The notes beneath the pieces are model-generated. The model saw nothing but the letters and a program-made list of their open reading frames with translations, was not told the DNA's origin and made no database searches. A stretch of DNA of 64,000 nt from Pseudomonas sp. (lineage in GTDB: Bacteria; Pseudomonadota; Gammaproteobacteria; Pseudomonadales; Pseudomonadaceae): assembly GCF_030690725.1 (NCBI RefSeq), contig NZ_JAUYGD010000068.1, positions 101,707-165,706 of the forward strand, read 5' to 3'. Positions 8,999-16,540 of the stretch are shown here, piece by piece (position 1 is the first letter of the stretch; every line of letters starts with the position of its first letter). The position numbers and the translations under genes were made by a program.

Positions 8999-10084
8999 AT
9001 GAACAATATGATTCAAAGCTACGATGTCATCGTTATCGGCGCCGGTCAGGCCGGGTTGGCCAGCGGCTGGCACTTGCAGCAGCAGGGCCTGAACTTTCTG
9101 ATTCTCGATGAGCAGCAGCAACCGGGCGGCAATTGGCGTCACTACTACGACAGCCTCGAACTGTTCTCGCCGGCCGCCTACTCCGCACTGCCGGGCATGC
9201 CCTTCCCCGCAGCGCCAGGCCACTACCCCACTCGCGATGAAGTGGTGCACTACCTGGCGACGTATGCCGAGCATGTTCAACTGCCCATCCGCCAAGGGAT
9301 TCAGGTCACGCATATTGATCAGCACGATGGGGGCTTTCAGGTAACTGCCGCTGACGGCCAACGCTTCTTGGCAGGAGCAGTAATCGTCGCATCGGGCGCC
9401 TTTAGTCGCCCCTACCTACCCGATATCCCGGGGCTCGAACACTTCAGCGGCACTCGGCTGCACAGTGCCGATTACCGCAATGCAGAGCCTTTTCGTGGGC
9501 AACGCATCATCGTGATTGGCGCGGCAAACTCGGCCGTACAGATCGCTTATGACCTGGCCCAGGTGGCGGGCGTTACGCTGGCTACGCGGGAGGCGGTCCG
9601 CTTCACGCCACAGCGGATACTGGGGGCCGATTTCCATAGCTGGATGAAATGGACAGGCCTGGAGAAAACCCGCTGGCTAAGCGACCAGAGCACACCGGTG
9701 CTGGATGACGGCACCTATCGAAAAGCGCTTAAAAACGGATACTTCACACAAAAAGCCATGTTCACCCAGGTCACGGCAAGCGGCATTGTCTGGGCCGATG
9801 GCCAGCATGAAGCGGTTGATAGCCTGATATTTGCCACCGGTTATCGCCCTAACCTGCCCTTTCTCGAAGGCCTGCCAGTGCTCGACGCACGAGGCCAGGT
9901 AGTGCAGCGCGACGGGCGAGCCCTGCACGTGCCCGGCTTGTACTTTGTCGGCATGCCCAGACAGCGCAACTTTGCCTCTGCAACCCTGCGCGGTGTGGGG
10001 CCAGATGCGCAATACATCCTGCCGCACCTGCTGCGCCATCTGCGCACCCCGGATGACATGCACAGCGCGGTACTGCAGCGCTGA
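8999..10084 (+). CDS. Flavin-dependent monooxygenase, ArsO/CzcO-like
   Basis: A 361-residue NAD(P)H/FAD oxidoreductase. The FAD Rossmann motif VIVIGAGQAG is near the N terminus, the NADPH Rossmann motif is IIVIGAANSAVQ, and the FATGYRP motif typical of flavin monooxygenases is in the C-terminal third. The frame opens at a GTG at 8981, but ATG 8999 is more plausible; ATG 9008 is also possible. Pairing with an ArsR repressor resembles arsR-arsO gene pairs described in Pseudomonas arsenic islands. No arsB, arsC or arsM is adjacent, so an arsenic role is inference. Confidence 0.82.
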   Translation: MNNMIQSYDVIVIGAGQAGLASGWHLQQQGLNFLILDEQQQPGGNWRHYYDSLELFSPAAYSALPGMPFPAAPGHYPTRDEVVHYLATYAEHVQLPIRQGIQVTHIDQHDGGFQVTAADGQRFLAGAVIVASGAFSRPYLPDIPGLEHFSGTRLHSADYRNAEPFRGQRIIVIGAANSAVQIAYDLAQVAGVTLATREAVRFTPQRILGADFHSWMKWTGLEKTRWLSDQSTPVLDDGTYRKALKNGYFTQKAMFTQVTASGIVWADGQHEAVDSLIFATGYRPNLPFLEGLPVLDARGQVVQRDGRALHVPGLYFVGMPRQRNFASATLRGVGPDAQYILPHLLRHLRTPDDMHSAVLQR

Positions 10085-10093
10085 GCAAAAGCT

Positions 10094-10110
10094 CGCGGCC
10101 ATGGGCCGCG
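10094..10110. terminator. GC-rich palindrome between convergent genes (REP-like)
   Basis: The near-perfect palindrome CGCGGCC-AT-GGGCCGCG lies 9 bases after the monooxygenase stop, between convergent genes. Its core resembles the GGCC(A)TGGCC part of the REP elements found elsewhere in the window. There is no T-run, so it may be a REP half-unit and not a true terminator. Confidence 0.4.
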
Positions 10111-10132
10111 CATATCGGCGAAGCGGCGGCGC

Positions 10133-10942
10133 TTACGGCTGTATATAGCGCTGCACAATCCGCGTATACCGGCCATCCACCACCAGCTCGCGCAGCGCAT
10201 CGGAATAGGCCTGAACAAAGTCGGACTCAATCGACTTCTTGCTGAAGGCCACCTCTGCGGCGTCACTGGACACCACTACTGCGGTAGGCTTGATCCGCTC
10301 GCTGAGGCCCAGTTGCTGGATTTCGTAGGCACCGGTGTTTTCGTCGGCAATCACGCCATCGATACGGCCCTTGCCGACCATGCGCCAGAGGTTGTTGCGG
10401 TTGGCCACCTGCACGACCCGCGCGGCAAACGCCGGATCACCCATCAGCTGCTCATAGTCCGCGCCGTAGGCCACGTTGATCTGCGCGCCCAGGCGGAATT
10501 CGCTGTGCTGCAGCTCCAGCAGTTGTGTGATGGGCCAGCGTTGCAGCGCAGGGGCATGCATAAACAGAATATTGCGCGAGGGCGGCAGCACCGGGCCGGA
10601 GAAGTGCGCATAGACCTCGCGCTCTGGCCGGCGGAAGGCGCCAGGTAGAATATCCAGACGGCCCAGCTCCAGTTCCTTGAGCGCCCGCGCCCAAGGCAGT
10701 TTGCGCAGTTTGATCTGGCAGCCCAGGCGCGCCAGTGCTGCGCGGTTGATTTCAACATCGATACCGACCACCGCACCATCTGCCGTCTGCATGCTGAACG
10801 GCGGATCATCATCCCAACGCAGCGTTTTCTCGCAGGCAGCTGCCGCCAGCCCCGGCCAACAGGCCAGCAGCAACAGGGCAAGCAACAAGCGGAGGCGCAG
10901 TAAGGGCGAGCGGCGTACATCGACTGCAATCAAGATCATCAC
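10133..10942 (-). CDS. Periplasmic solute-binding protein (family 3 type)
   Basis: An exported 269-residue protein with a signal peptide (LLALLLLACWPGLAAA) cleaved near Ala35. The mature part has the family-3 amino-acid-binding fold: LRWDDDPPFSMQTADGAVVGIDVEINRAALARLG near its start, read in two parts, and late VVVSSDAAEVAFSKKS, with the usual positions for ligand contacts. No permease or ATPase gene is adjacent, so it is an orphan: it could serve a remote transporter or act as a sensor or secreted binding protein. Ligand unknown. Confidence 0.82.
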   Translation of the reverse strand: MMILIAVDVRRSPLLRLRLLLALLLLACWPGLAAAACEKTLRWDDDPPFSMQTADGAVVGIDVEINRAALARLGCQIKLRKLPWARALKELELGRLDILPGAFRRPEREVYAHFSGPVLPPSRNILFMHAPALQRWPITQLLELQHSEFRLGAQINVAYGADYEQLMGDPAFAARVVQVANRNNLWRMVGKGRIDGVIADENTGAYEIQQLGLSERIKPTAVVVSSDAAEVAFSKKSIESDFVQAYSDALRELVVDGRYTRIVQRYIQP

Positions 10943-11010
10943 TCACGCGGGCTCGACGGGCTGTGGCCTGAGTCTAGCAGCAGAGTCCCGCGTGCCAGCA
11001 AGCCATATAC

Positions 11011-11024
11011 CCGTATAAATACGG
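11011..11024. promoter_or_regulatory. Perfect dyad CCGTATAAATACGG
   Basis: CCGTAT, two A residues, ATACGG: a 14-base perfect inverted repeat between the divergent genes for the solute-binding protein and the small acidic secreted protein. It has the size and AT-rich centre of an operator or an extended -10 element. No cognate regulator is encoded nearby. Confidence 0.35.
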
Positions 11025-11164
11025 CGTTTGTCGTGGAACAAGCAGGGTTTGCATAAAAGTGTCGCGGGATCGAGCAACATTGATGGCGCGTCCGACGATT
11101 TGACCTCGCGGCAGTCAGCAACCATGGTTGTTAGGCCATAACCTGAATCGCGGAGAATCATCCG

Positions 11165-11509
11165 ATGCAAACCCTACCCACCGCGCTTGCTGTTTTAACC
11201 CTGCTGCTCAGCCTGCCCGCCCATGCGGCGGACATTGATGTGGAGAACCAGTCGTCCTGGGAGATCCACGAGCTCTATTTCTCACCCAGTGACGAGGAGA
11301 ACTGGGGGGAAGATCACCTCGGCGAACACGTGCTGGAGTCCGGCATGACCCTGTCGCTAACGGGCGTCACCCCAGGTGAGTGGGACATCCGCCTGGTCGA
11401 TGAGGATGAAGATGTGTGCGTACTGCAGGGCGTTACGGTGAGCGCGTCGGAAACCTGGCTGATCGAAGACGATGACCTGGTGGACTGCCAGGCAGCAACC
11501 GAAGAATAG
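11165..11509 (+). CDS. Small acidic secreted protein of unknown function
   Basis: A 114-residue protein with a clear signal peptide (LAVLTLLLSLPAHAA, cleavage near residue 21). The mature part is very acidic and matches a pattern I recall in Pseudomonas exported proteins of unknown function: NQSSWEIHELYFSPSDEENWG, shown here to residue G, then ITLTGVTPGEWDIRLVDEDED-like beta segments and two cysteines (about 79 and 107) that could form a disulfide. A strong CGGAGAA ribosome site lies just upstream. Some relatives are mis-annotated as argininosuccinate lyase, which the sequence does not support. Confidence 0.75.
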   Translation: MQTLPTALAVLTLLLSLPAHAADIDVENQSSWEIHELYFSPSDEENWGEDHLGEHVLESGMTLSLTGVTPGEWDIRLVDEDEDVCVLQGVTVSASETWLIEDDDLVDCQAATEE

Positions 11510-11514
11510 CCACG

Positions 11515-11578
11515 GCTAGCAGGCCGTTGAAAGCCTAGGGAGGCCGCCAGCGCAGGTAGTTTTCAACAACCTGCTAGC
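11515..11578. repeat. Long inverted repeat spanning the hrpA stop; possible bidirectional terminator
   Basis: GCTAGCAGG..GTTGAAA on the left pairs with TTTCAAC..CCTGCTAGC on the right, with a 28-base GC-rich loop. It lies between two convergent genes and includes the hrpA stop codon. I recognise the general form as a dispersed Pseudomonas repeat. It could act as a terminator or an mRNA 3' stabiliser for both genes. Confidence 0.6.
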
Positions 11579-14500
11579 CTTCGACCACGCTCCACTGCTT
11601 ACTCAGACGCTTGTCCGATACCGGCAGTTTGGTGCCCAGCTGCTGGGCGAACAGCGACACGCGGTATTCCTCCAGTAGCCAGCGGTACAGCACCAGCTGC
11701 GGGTCGCGCTTGCCTTCCTGGCTGTGTTTGCCCAGGCGCGCTTGGTATTGCTCCCAATAGCCCGCCAGCTCGCCGCTCCAGACGCGGTCGCGCTGCACCT
11801 GGCCGGCGATCTTGTCCAGACGCTGCTCAATGGCCTTGAGATAACGCGGCACTTCCTTAAGCCACTGCGCCGGGGTTTCGCGGACGAAGCCGGGATAGAC
11901 CAGGTTGCTCAGCTGCAGCTTGATGTCGTTGAGCGCCATGGCCTGGGCCAGGTCGATCTTGCCCTTAAAGCGCTTCTGCAGCCCGTGCCACAGCTTGAGA
12001 ATTTCCAGGCACAGCTTGGCCAGGCGTTCGGCCTCGCTGGTCCAGTCGCCGCGCTTGCGCTCGGCCAGGGCCGCCAGACCGGCACCGTCACGCGGTAGCG
12101 GCTCGCTACCCTCGAGGATGCAGCTGTCGAGGCTGGCCAGCAGAATATCTTCGACCAAGGCATCAACGCGGCCCATGTCGCGGTACAGCAGCGCCAGCTC
12201 GGTCAGCCCCGGTAGCTTGCCGCGCAGAAACTTGGCCTGCTCAGCCAACTGCTGCAAGAGCAAACGCTGCAGGGCGCGGCGATGCTGAAACTCGGCTTCG
12301 GCCAAAGTCGGGAAGCGCCCTTCCTTGACCACGCCCGCCTCTTCCACCAGCGCCGGGTAGACGGTCATGGACAGACCGGCGACCTGCTGCTGGGTCTTCG
12401 CCGCCACTTCGCTAAAGGCCTTGGCCTCCACCGGCTGCTGGCTCTTGGCAGTTTTTGGCAAGGCCAGGCCGGCCTGGGTCGCTTCGCTAAAGCGCGCGGT
12501 CAGCTCGGCAAGATCGCGGCCTTCGCCCAGGGGTTTGCCCTGGTTGTCGACCACTTCGATATTCATCCGCAGATGGCTTTCGATCTGGGACGCGGACTCG
12601 ATCCAGGCTTCCTCGCTGACCCGCGTGCCGGTCATGCGCGTTAGCTCGCGACCCAGGGCTTCGGGCAGGCTGCCGTCGGCAAAACTGATCTTGCCCAGGG
12701 CGGCGCCGACAAAATCCGGCACCGGTACAAAGTTCTTGCGCAACGCCTTGGGCAGGCCGCGCACCAGGGCCATGCACTTGGCCTCCAGCAGGCCGGGCAC
12801 CAGCCATTCCAGGCGTTCAGGCGGCAGTTGCGGCAACAACGGCGCGGGTACGCGCAGGGTGACGCCGTCACGCGGGTGATTGGGCTCGAAGTGATAGCTC
12901 AGCGGCAAGGTCAATTCGCCCAGACGCAGGCTGTCCGGGTACTGCGCAGCGGTAACTTCCTTGGCGTCGCGGGCGAGCACGTCTTCTTCGCGCATAAGCA
13001 GCAGCTGCGGGTTCTTCGCGCTCTCAGTCTTGTACCAACTGTCGAAGGTCGCGCTCTGATAGATGTTCGCCGGCAGGCGCGCCTCGTAGTAGGCGAACAG
13101 GGTTTCATCGTCGGCCAGAATGTCGCGGCGGCGTGCCTTGGCTTCCAGCTCGTCGAGCTTTTCCAGCAACTGGCGATTGGCGGTCAGGCACTTGGCGCGC
13201 GAGTTGATCTCGCCACCAACCAGGCCCTCGCGGATAAACAGCTCGCGGCAGACCACCGGTTCAATAGGGCCGAAATGCACCGGACGGCGGCCGACCACGA
13301 TCAGGCCGTAGAGGCTGATCTGCTCGAAGGCCACCACCTGGCCGCGCTTCTTCTCCCAGTGCGGTTCCAGGTGGTTTTTCTTGATCAGATGGCCGGCCAG
13401 CGGCTCGATCCAGTCCGGCTCGATCTTGGCCACCATGCGCGCAAACAGCTTGGTGGTTTCCACCAACTCGGCGGCCATCAACCAGCTAGGTTTCTTGCGG
13501 CCGATCACCGAGGACGGATGCACCCAGAAGCGCCGCTGACGCGCACCGAGATAGTCGCCGTCTTCGGTCTTCTGACCGATCTGGCTGAGCAGGCCGGCGA
13601 GAATCGCCTTATGCACGGCGGCGTAGCCTTTGGCGCGCTGGGCGGCCTGGTCTTTTTCGGCCAGTTCTTTTTCTTTCAGCGCGGCGGAGAGCTGTGGTTC
13701 GGCATTCCGGCGGTCCCCGGCAATCGCGGGCTGGCCTGCAGATTGCTGATCGCGGCCAAGGCCGCTCCTACCCTGACCGCGACCACCTTCAGACAGCTGT
13801 AAGTCGCGGGTAATCAGCACCAGTTGGCGATGCGCGTCGCGCCACTCACGCAGCCTGAGGTAGTTAAGGAAATTCTTACGGCACCAGCTGCGCAGCGCGC
13901 TTGAGCCGAGAGCCTGGCGCTGCTCCTCGAAACCGCGCCACAGATTGATCAGCGCGGCGAAGTCGGAATCGACATCCTTCCACTGCGCATGGGCCTGGTC
14001 AGCGGCCTGCTGGCGGTCGGATGGGCGCTCGCGCACATCCTGCACCGACAAGGCGCTGGCGATAATCAGGATTTCTTCCAGACTGCCCTGCTTGGCGCCT
14101 TCCAGCACCATGCGACCCAGACGCGGGTCCACCGGCAAACGCGCCAGCTGACGACCCAGCGGCGTCAGTTGGCCCTCGCGATTAACCGCCGAGAGTTCCT
14201 GCAACAGGTTGAAGCCGTCGCTAATCGCCTTGCCATCCGGCGGCTCGATAAACGGGAAAGCCTCAATCTCGCCGAGGCGCAGATGGAGCATCTGCAGAAT
14301 CACCGCCGCCAGGTTGGTACGCAGAATTTCCGGATCGGTAAAGGCCGGGCGGCCGTTGAAATCTTCCTCGCTGTACAGGCGGATGCAGATGCCCGGCTCG
14401 ACCCGCCCGCAGCGGCCCTTGCGCTGGTTGGCGCTGGCCTGGGACACGGCCTCGATGGGCAGACGCTGCACCTTGGCGCGATAGCTGTAGCGGCTGATGC

Positions 14501-15635
14501 GCGCCGTACCGCTGTCGATCACGTAGCGGATGCCCGGCACGGTCAGCGAGGTTTCTGCGACGTTGGTGGCCAGAACGATCTTGCGTGCGCCCATGGGTGC
14601 GAAAATCTTCTGCTGCTCGGCCGGGGTCAGCCGCGCATACAGCGGCAGCACTTCGGTCAGGCGTAGATTGGCCTTGCGCAGCACCTCGGCGGCGTCGCGA
14701 ATCTCGCGCTCGCCGGGCAGAAACACCAGCACATCGCCGGGTCGCTTGCCTTCGGCTTTCTCGAAAGCGCTGATCTCATCGAGGGTGGCGAGAAGCGCCT
14801 GGTCGACAGAGAGGTCTTCCTCGACGCGGTTGCCGTCTTCGTCCTGCTCAGCGGTCAGCGGACGGTACCAGGTGTCCACCGGGAAGGTGCGCCCGGACAC
14901 CTCGACAATCGGCGCGCCATCGAAGTGCGCAGAGAAGCGCTGCAGATCGATGGTCGCCGAAGTGATGATCAGCTTGAGATCAGGGCGGCGCACCAACAGG
15001 GTCTTCAGAAAGCCCAGCAAGAAGTCGATATTCAGGCTGCGTTCGTGGGCCTCGTCGACGATGATCGTGTCGTACTTTTCCAGGTAGCGGTCGTGCTGAG
15101 TCTCGGCCAGCAGGATGCCGTCGGTCATCAGCTTGATCAGGCTGCGCTCGTTGCTCTGATCCTCGAAACGCACCTGATAACCGACCAGCTCGCCCAGCGG
15201 CGTGCCGATTTCTTCTGCGACTCGGGTCGCCACGCTGCGTGCCGCCAGTCGACGCGGCTGGGTGTGGCCGATCAAGCCGTGCACGCCGCGGCCCAGTTCC
15301 AGGCAGATTTTCGGCAGCTGGGTGGTCTTGCCCGAACCGGTTTCCCCGGCAATCACCACCACCTGATGCGCAGCGATGGCGGCCTTGATTTCGTCGCGCT
15401 TGGCGGCAATCGGCAGGGCATCGTCGTAACGCATCGGCGGCACGCTCAGCCGGCGCGCCTCGACCTTGGCGCGCGAGGCCTCGAAGCGCTGCAGCCACTG
15501 CGCCAACTTGGCTTCGTCCACCGGCGTCTGCTTGCGCAGTTCATGCAACTGCCGGCGCAGACGATGACGGTCAACCAGCAGGGTCTGGTCGAGGTTTTTC
15601 AGCAGTTGGTCAACGGCGGGCGTGGCGTCGGTCAT
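11574..15635 (-). CDS. hrpA: ATP-dependent RNA helicase HrpA (DEAH box)
   Basis: A DEAH-box 3'-5' RNA helicase; in E. coli HrpA acts on stalled or collided ribosomes. The sequence shows GETGSGKTT (Walker A, residues 97-105), VDEAHERS (motif II), SATID (motif III), then helicase-C, HA2/OB domains and the long HrpA-specific C-terminal half (DUF3418). I start at MTDATPAVDQ (1353 residues); an ATG 24 bases upstream is possible. Residues about 610-650 contain a Gly/Arg/Gln-rich insertion whose DNA carries a REP core (13750-13771), described separately. Confidence 0.95.
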   Translation of the reverse strand: MTDATPAVDQLLKNLDQTLLVDRHRLRRQLHELRKQTPVDEAKLAQWLQRFEASRAKVEARRLSVPPMRYDDALPIAAKRDEIKAAIAAHQVVVIAGETGSGKTTQLPKICLELGRGVHGLIGHTQPRRLAARSVATRVAEEIGTPLGELVGYQVRFEDQSNERSLIKLMTDGILLAETQHDRYLEKYDTIIVDEAHERSLNIDFLLGFLKTLLVRRPDLKLIITSATIDLQRFSAHFDGAPIVEVSGRTFPVDTWYRPLTAEQDEDGNRVEEDLSVDQALLATLDEISAFEKAEGKRPGDVLVFLPGEREIRDAAEVLRKANLRLTEVLPLYARLTPAEQQKIFAPMGARKIVLATNVAETSLTVPGIRYVIDSGTARISRYSYRAKVQRLPIEAVSQASANQRKGRCGRVEPGICIRLYSEEDFNGRPAFTDPEILRTNLAAVILQMLHLRLGEIEAFPFIEPPDGKAISDGFNLLQELSAVNREGQLTPLGRQLARLPVDPRLGRMVLEGAKQGSLEEILIIASALSVQDVRERPSDRQQAADQAHAQWKDVDSDFAALINLWRGFEEQRQALGSSALRSWCRKNFLNYLRLREWRDAHRQLVLITRDLQLSEGGRGQGRSGLGRDQQSAGQPAIAGDRRNAEPQLSAALKEKELAEKDQAAQRAKGYAAVHKAILAGLLSQIGQKTEDGDYLGARQRRFWVHPSSVIGRKKPSWLMAAELVETTKLFARMVAKIEPDWIEPLAGHLIKKNHLEPHWEKKRGQVVAFEQISLYGLIVVGRRPVHFGPIEPVVCRELFIREGLVGGEINSRAKCLTANRQLLEKLDELEAKARRRDILADDETLFAYYEARLPANIYQSATFDSWYKTESAKNPQLLLMREEDVLARDAKEVTAAQYPDSLRLGELTLPLSYHFEPNHPRDGVTLRVPAPLLPQLPPERLEWLVPGLLEAKCMALVRGLPKALRKNFVPVPDFVGAALGKISFADGSLPEALGRELTRMTGTRVSEEAWIESASQIESHLRMNIEVVDNQGKPLGEGRDLAELTARFSEATQAGLALPKTAKSQQPVEAKAFSEVAAKTQQQVAGLSMTVYPALVEEAGVVKEGRFPTLAEAEFQHRRALQRLLLQQLAEQAKFLRGKLPGLTELALLYRDMGRVDALVEDILLASLDSCILEGSEPLPRDGAGLAALAERKRGDWTSEAERLAKLCLEILKLWHGLQKRFKGKIDLAQAMALNDIKLQLSNLVYPGFVRETPAQWLKEVPRYLKAIEQRLDKIAGQVQRDRVWSGELAGYWEQYQARLGKHSQEGKRDPQLVLYRWLLEEYRVSLFAQQLGTKLPVSDKRLSKQWSVVEG
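13690..13790 (-). repeat. REP-derived sequence inserted in frame within hrpA
   Basis: Within hrpA the coding strand reads GTAGGAGCGGCCTTGGCC followed by GCGA (13771 down to 13750), the same core as the intergenic REP at 32427. It is translated as part of a Gly/Arg/Gln/Ala-rich segment (GRGQGRSGLGRDQQSAGQPA) between ITRDLQL and KGYAAVHKAILAGL. The reading frame stays open throughout. Confidence 0.7.
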
Positions 15636-15727
15636 CGGGTAATCGCGGGATGGGGTCAAGGGGAAGAGCAGGAAGGCGGCGATTGTCGCATTTTTGCCTA
15701 GGGGAAAACGACCAAAGGGCAGAAAGC

Positions 15728-15755
15728 AAAAAGCCCATCAGCGATGGGCTTTTTT
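15728..15755. terminator. Rho-independent terminator of the cold-shock gene
   Basis: AAAAAGCCCATC-AGC-GATGGGCTTTTT: a strong symmetric stem with A and T tracts on either side. It sits 15 bases beyond the stop of the cold-shock gene and upstream of hrpA, so it ends the cold-shock transcript and insulates hrpA. Confidence 0.9.
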
Positions 15756-15770
15756 AGAGGGGCATGGAGC

Positions 15771-15980
15771 CTAGAACGCTGACACGTCGTCAGCCTGCAG
15801 GCCCTTCTGCCCCTGGGTTACCGTGTACTCGACCTTCTGCCCTTCGAGCAGAGTGCGATGGCCTTCGCCACGGATGGCGCGGAAATGCACGAACACATCC
15901 GCACCGCTCTCGCGCTGAATAAAGCCATAGCCCTTGGAATCATTGAACCACTTGACGGTGCCTGTCTCGCGCTCAGCCAT
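15771..15980 (-). CDS. Cold-shock-domain protein (CspA family)
   Basis: A single-stranded nucleic-acid-binding RNA chaperone of 69 residues. RNP1 is KGYGFI at residues 16-21 and RNP2 is VFVHF at 29-33, in a standard five-strand cold-shock domain (TGTVKWFNDSKGYGFIQ). The frame is open far upstream, but ATG 15980 gives the normal size and leaves a long leader, as in many csp genes. It has its own terminator. Pseudomonads carry several paralogues, so I give no exact symbol. Confidence 0.93.
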   Translation of the reverse strand: MAERETGTVKWFNDSKGYGFIQRESGADVFVHFRAIRGEGHRTLLEGQKVEYTVTQGQKGLQADDVSAF

Positions 15981-16205
15981 TACCTGTATCTCCAGCGTGC
16001 AGTTTTTATTGTTTGGCGCGGCCTGCAGGCGAGTGCCCGGCCATAACCGCAGGCCGAGTATAAAACAGCGTTTATGACTGAAAAGCACTTTTTACAGAAA
16101 GGCTACAGGCCATACAGGACAAGCTATGCAGCGATATTTACGGATAAGAAAGCAGGCAACAGGATGGGCTCACCGTGCAACGGATAACCCATCCCCGACT
16201 CAGGG

Positions 16206-16394
16206 CTAGTCGCGCTCAGACCACATCACACCACCGGTGGCCCAGTCGCCTTTTTTGACCTCTTCGAAAATCACATCAACCGCGCTGGCATCGCAGCCGA
16301 GCACTTTGGTCGAGGCGTCGGTCAGGGCTTTGGCGTACTCGCGCTTGATCTCATCGCTGCGGCCTTCGAATATTTTGACCAGGAGGGTAGGCAT
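16206..16394 (-). CDS. 4-oxalocrotonate tautomerase-family enzyme
   Basis: A 62-residue tautomerase-superfamily protein. After removal of the initiator Met the N-terminal Pro (MPTLLVKIFEGRS) would be the catalytic base. The beta-alpha-beta pattern and the EGRSDEIKREYAKALTDA helix match the 4-OT family, and the family Arg follows at EGRS. An AGGA ribosome site precedes the ATG. The substrate is unknown; there is no aromatic meta-cleavage cluster nearby, so it is an orphan tautomerase. Confidence 0.88.
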   Translation of the reverse strand: MPTLLVKIFEGRSDEIKREYAKALTDASTKVLGCDASAVDVIFEEVKKGDWATGGVMWSERD

Positions 16395-16498
16395 CTAATT
16401 AATCCTCATAACAGGTGCAACAGGACTGGTTAGATCGGTCACGGCGATCCGCTTGGCGCATATGCGCGGGGCATTATCTGACCGGGACGACAGAAAAA

Positions 16499-16525
16499 CA
16501 AAGGGCCGCATTAAGCGGCCCTTTG
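16499..16525. terminator. Terminator of the gldAFG-like operon
   Basis: CAAAGGGCCGC-ATTAA-GCGGCCCTTTG, a perfect 11-base-pair stem. On the minus strand it is followed by a T-rich tract (complement of AAAAA at 16493-16498). It lies 16 bases after the GldG-like gene stop. Confidence 0.88.
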
Positions 16526-16540
16526 CAGGTACAGACGGGA

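Noticed and set aside
12828..13802. Long plus-strand open frame (324 codons) opposite hrpA
   Set aside because: It is antisense to a well-supported DEAH-box gene; the composition reflects the third-position GC of that gene and no domain is recognisable.
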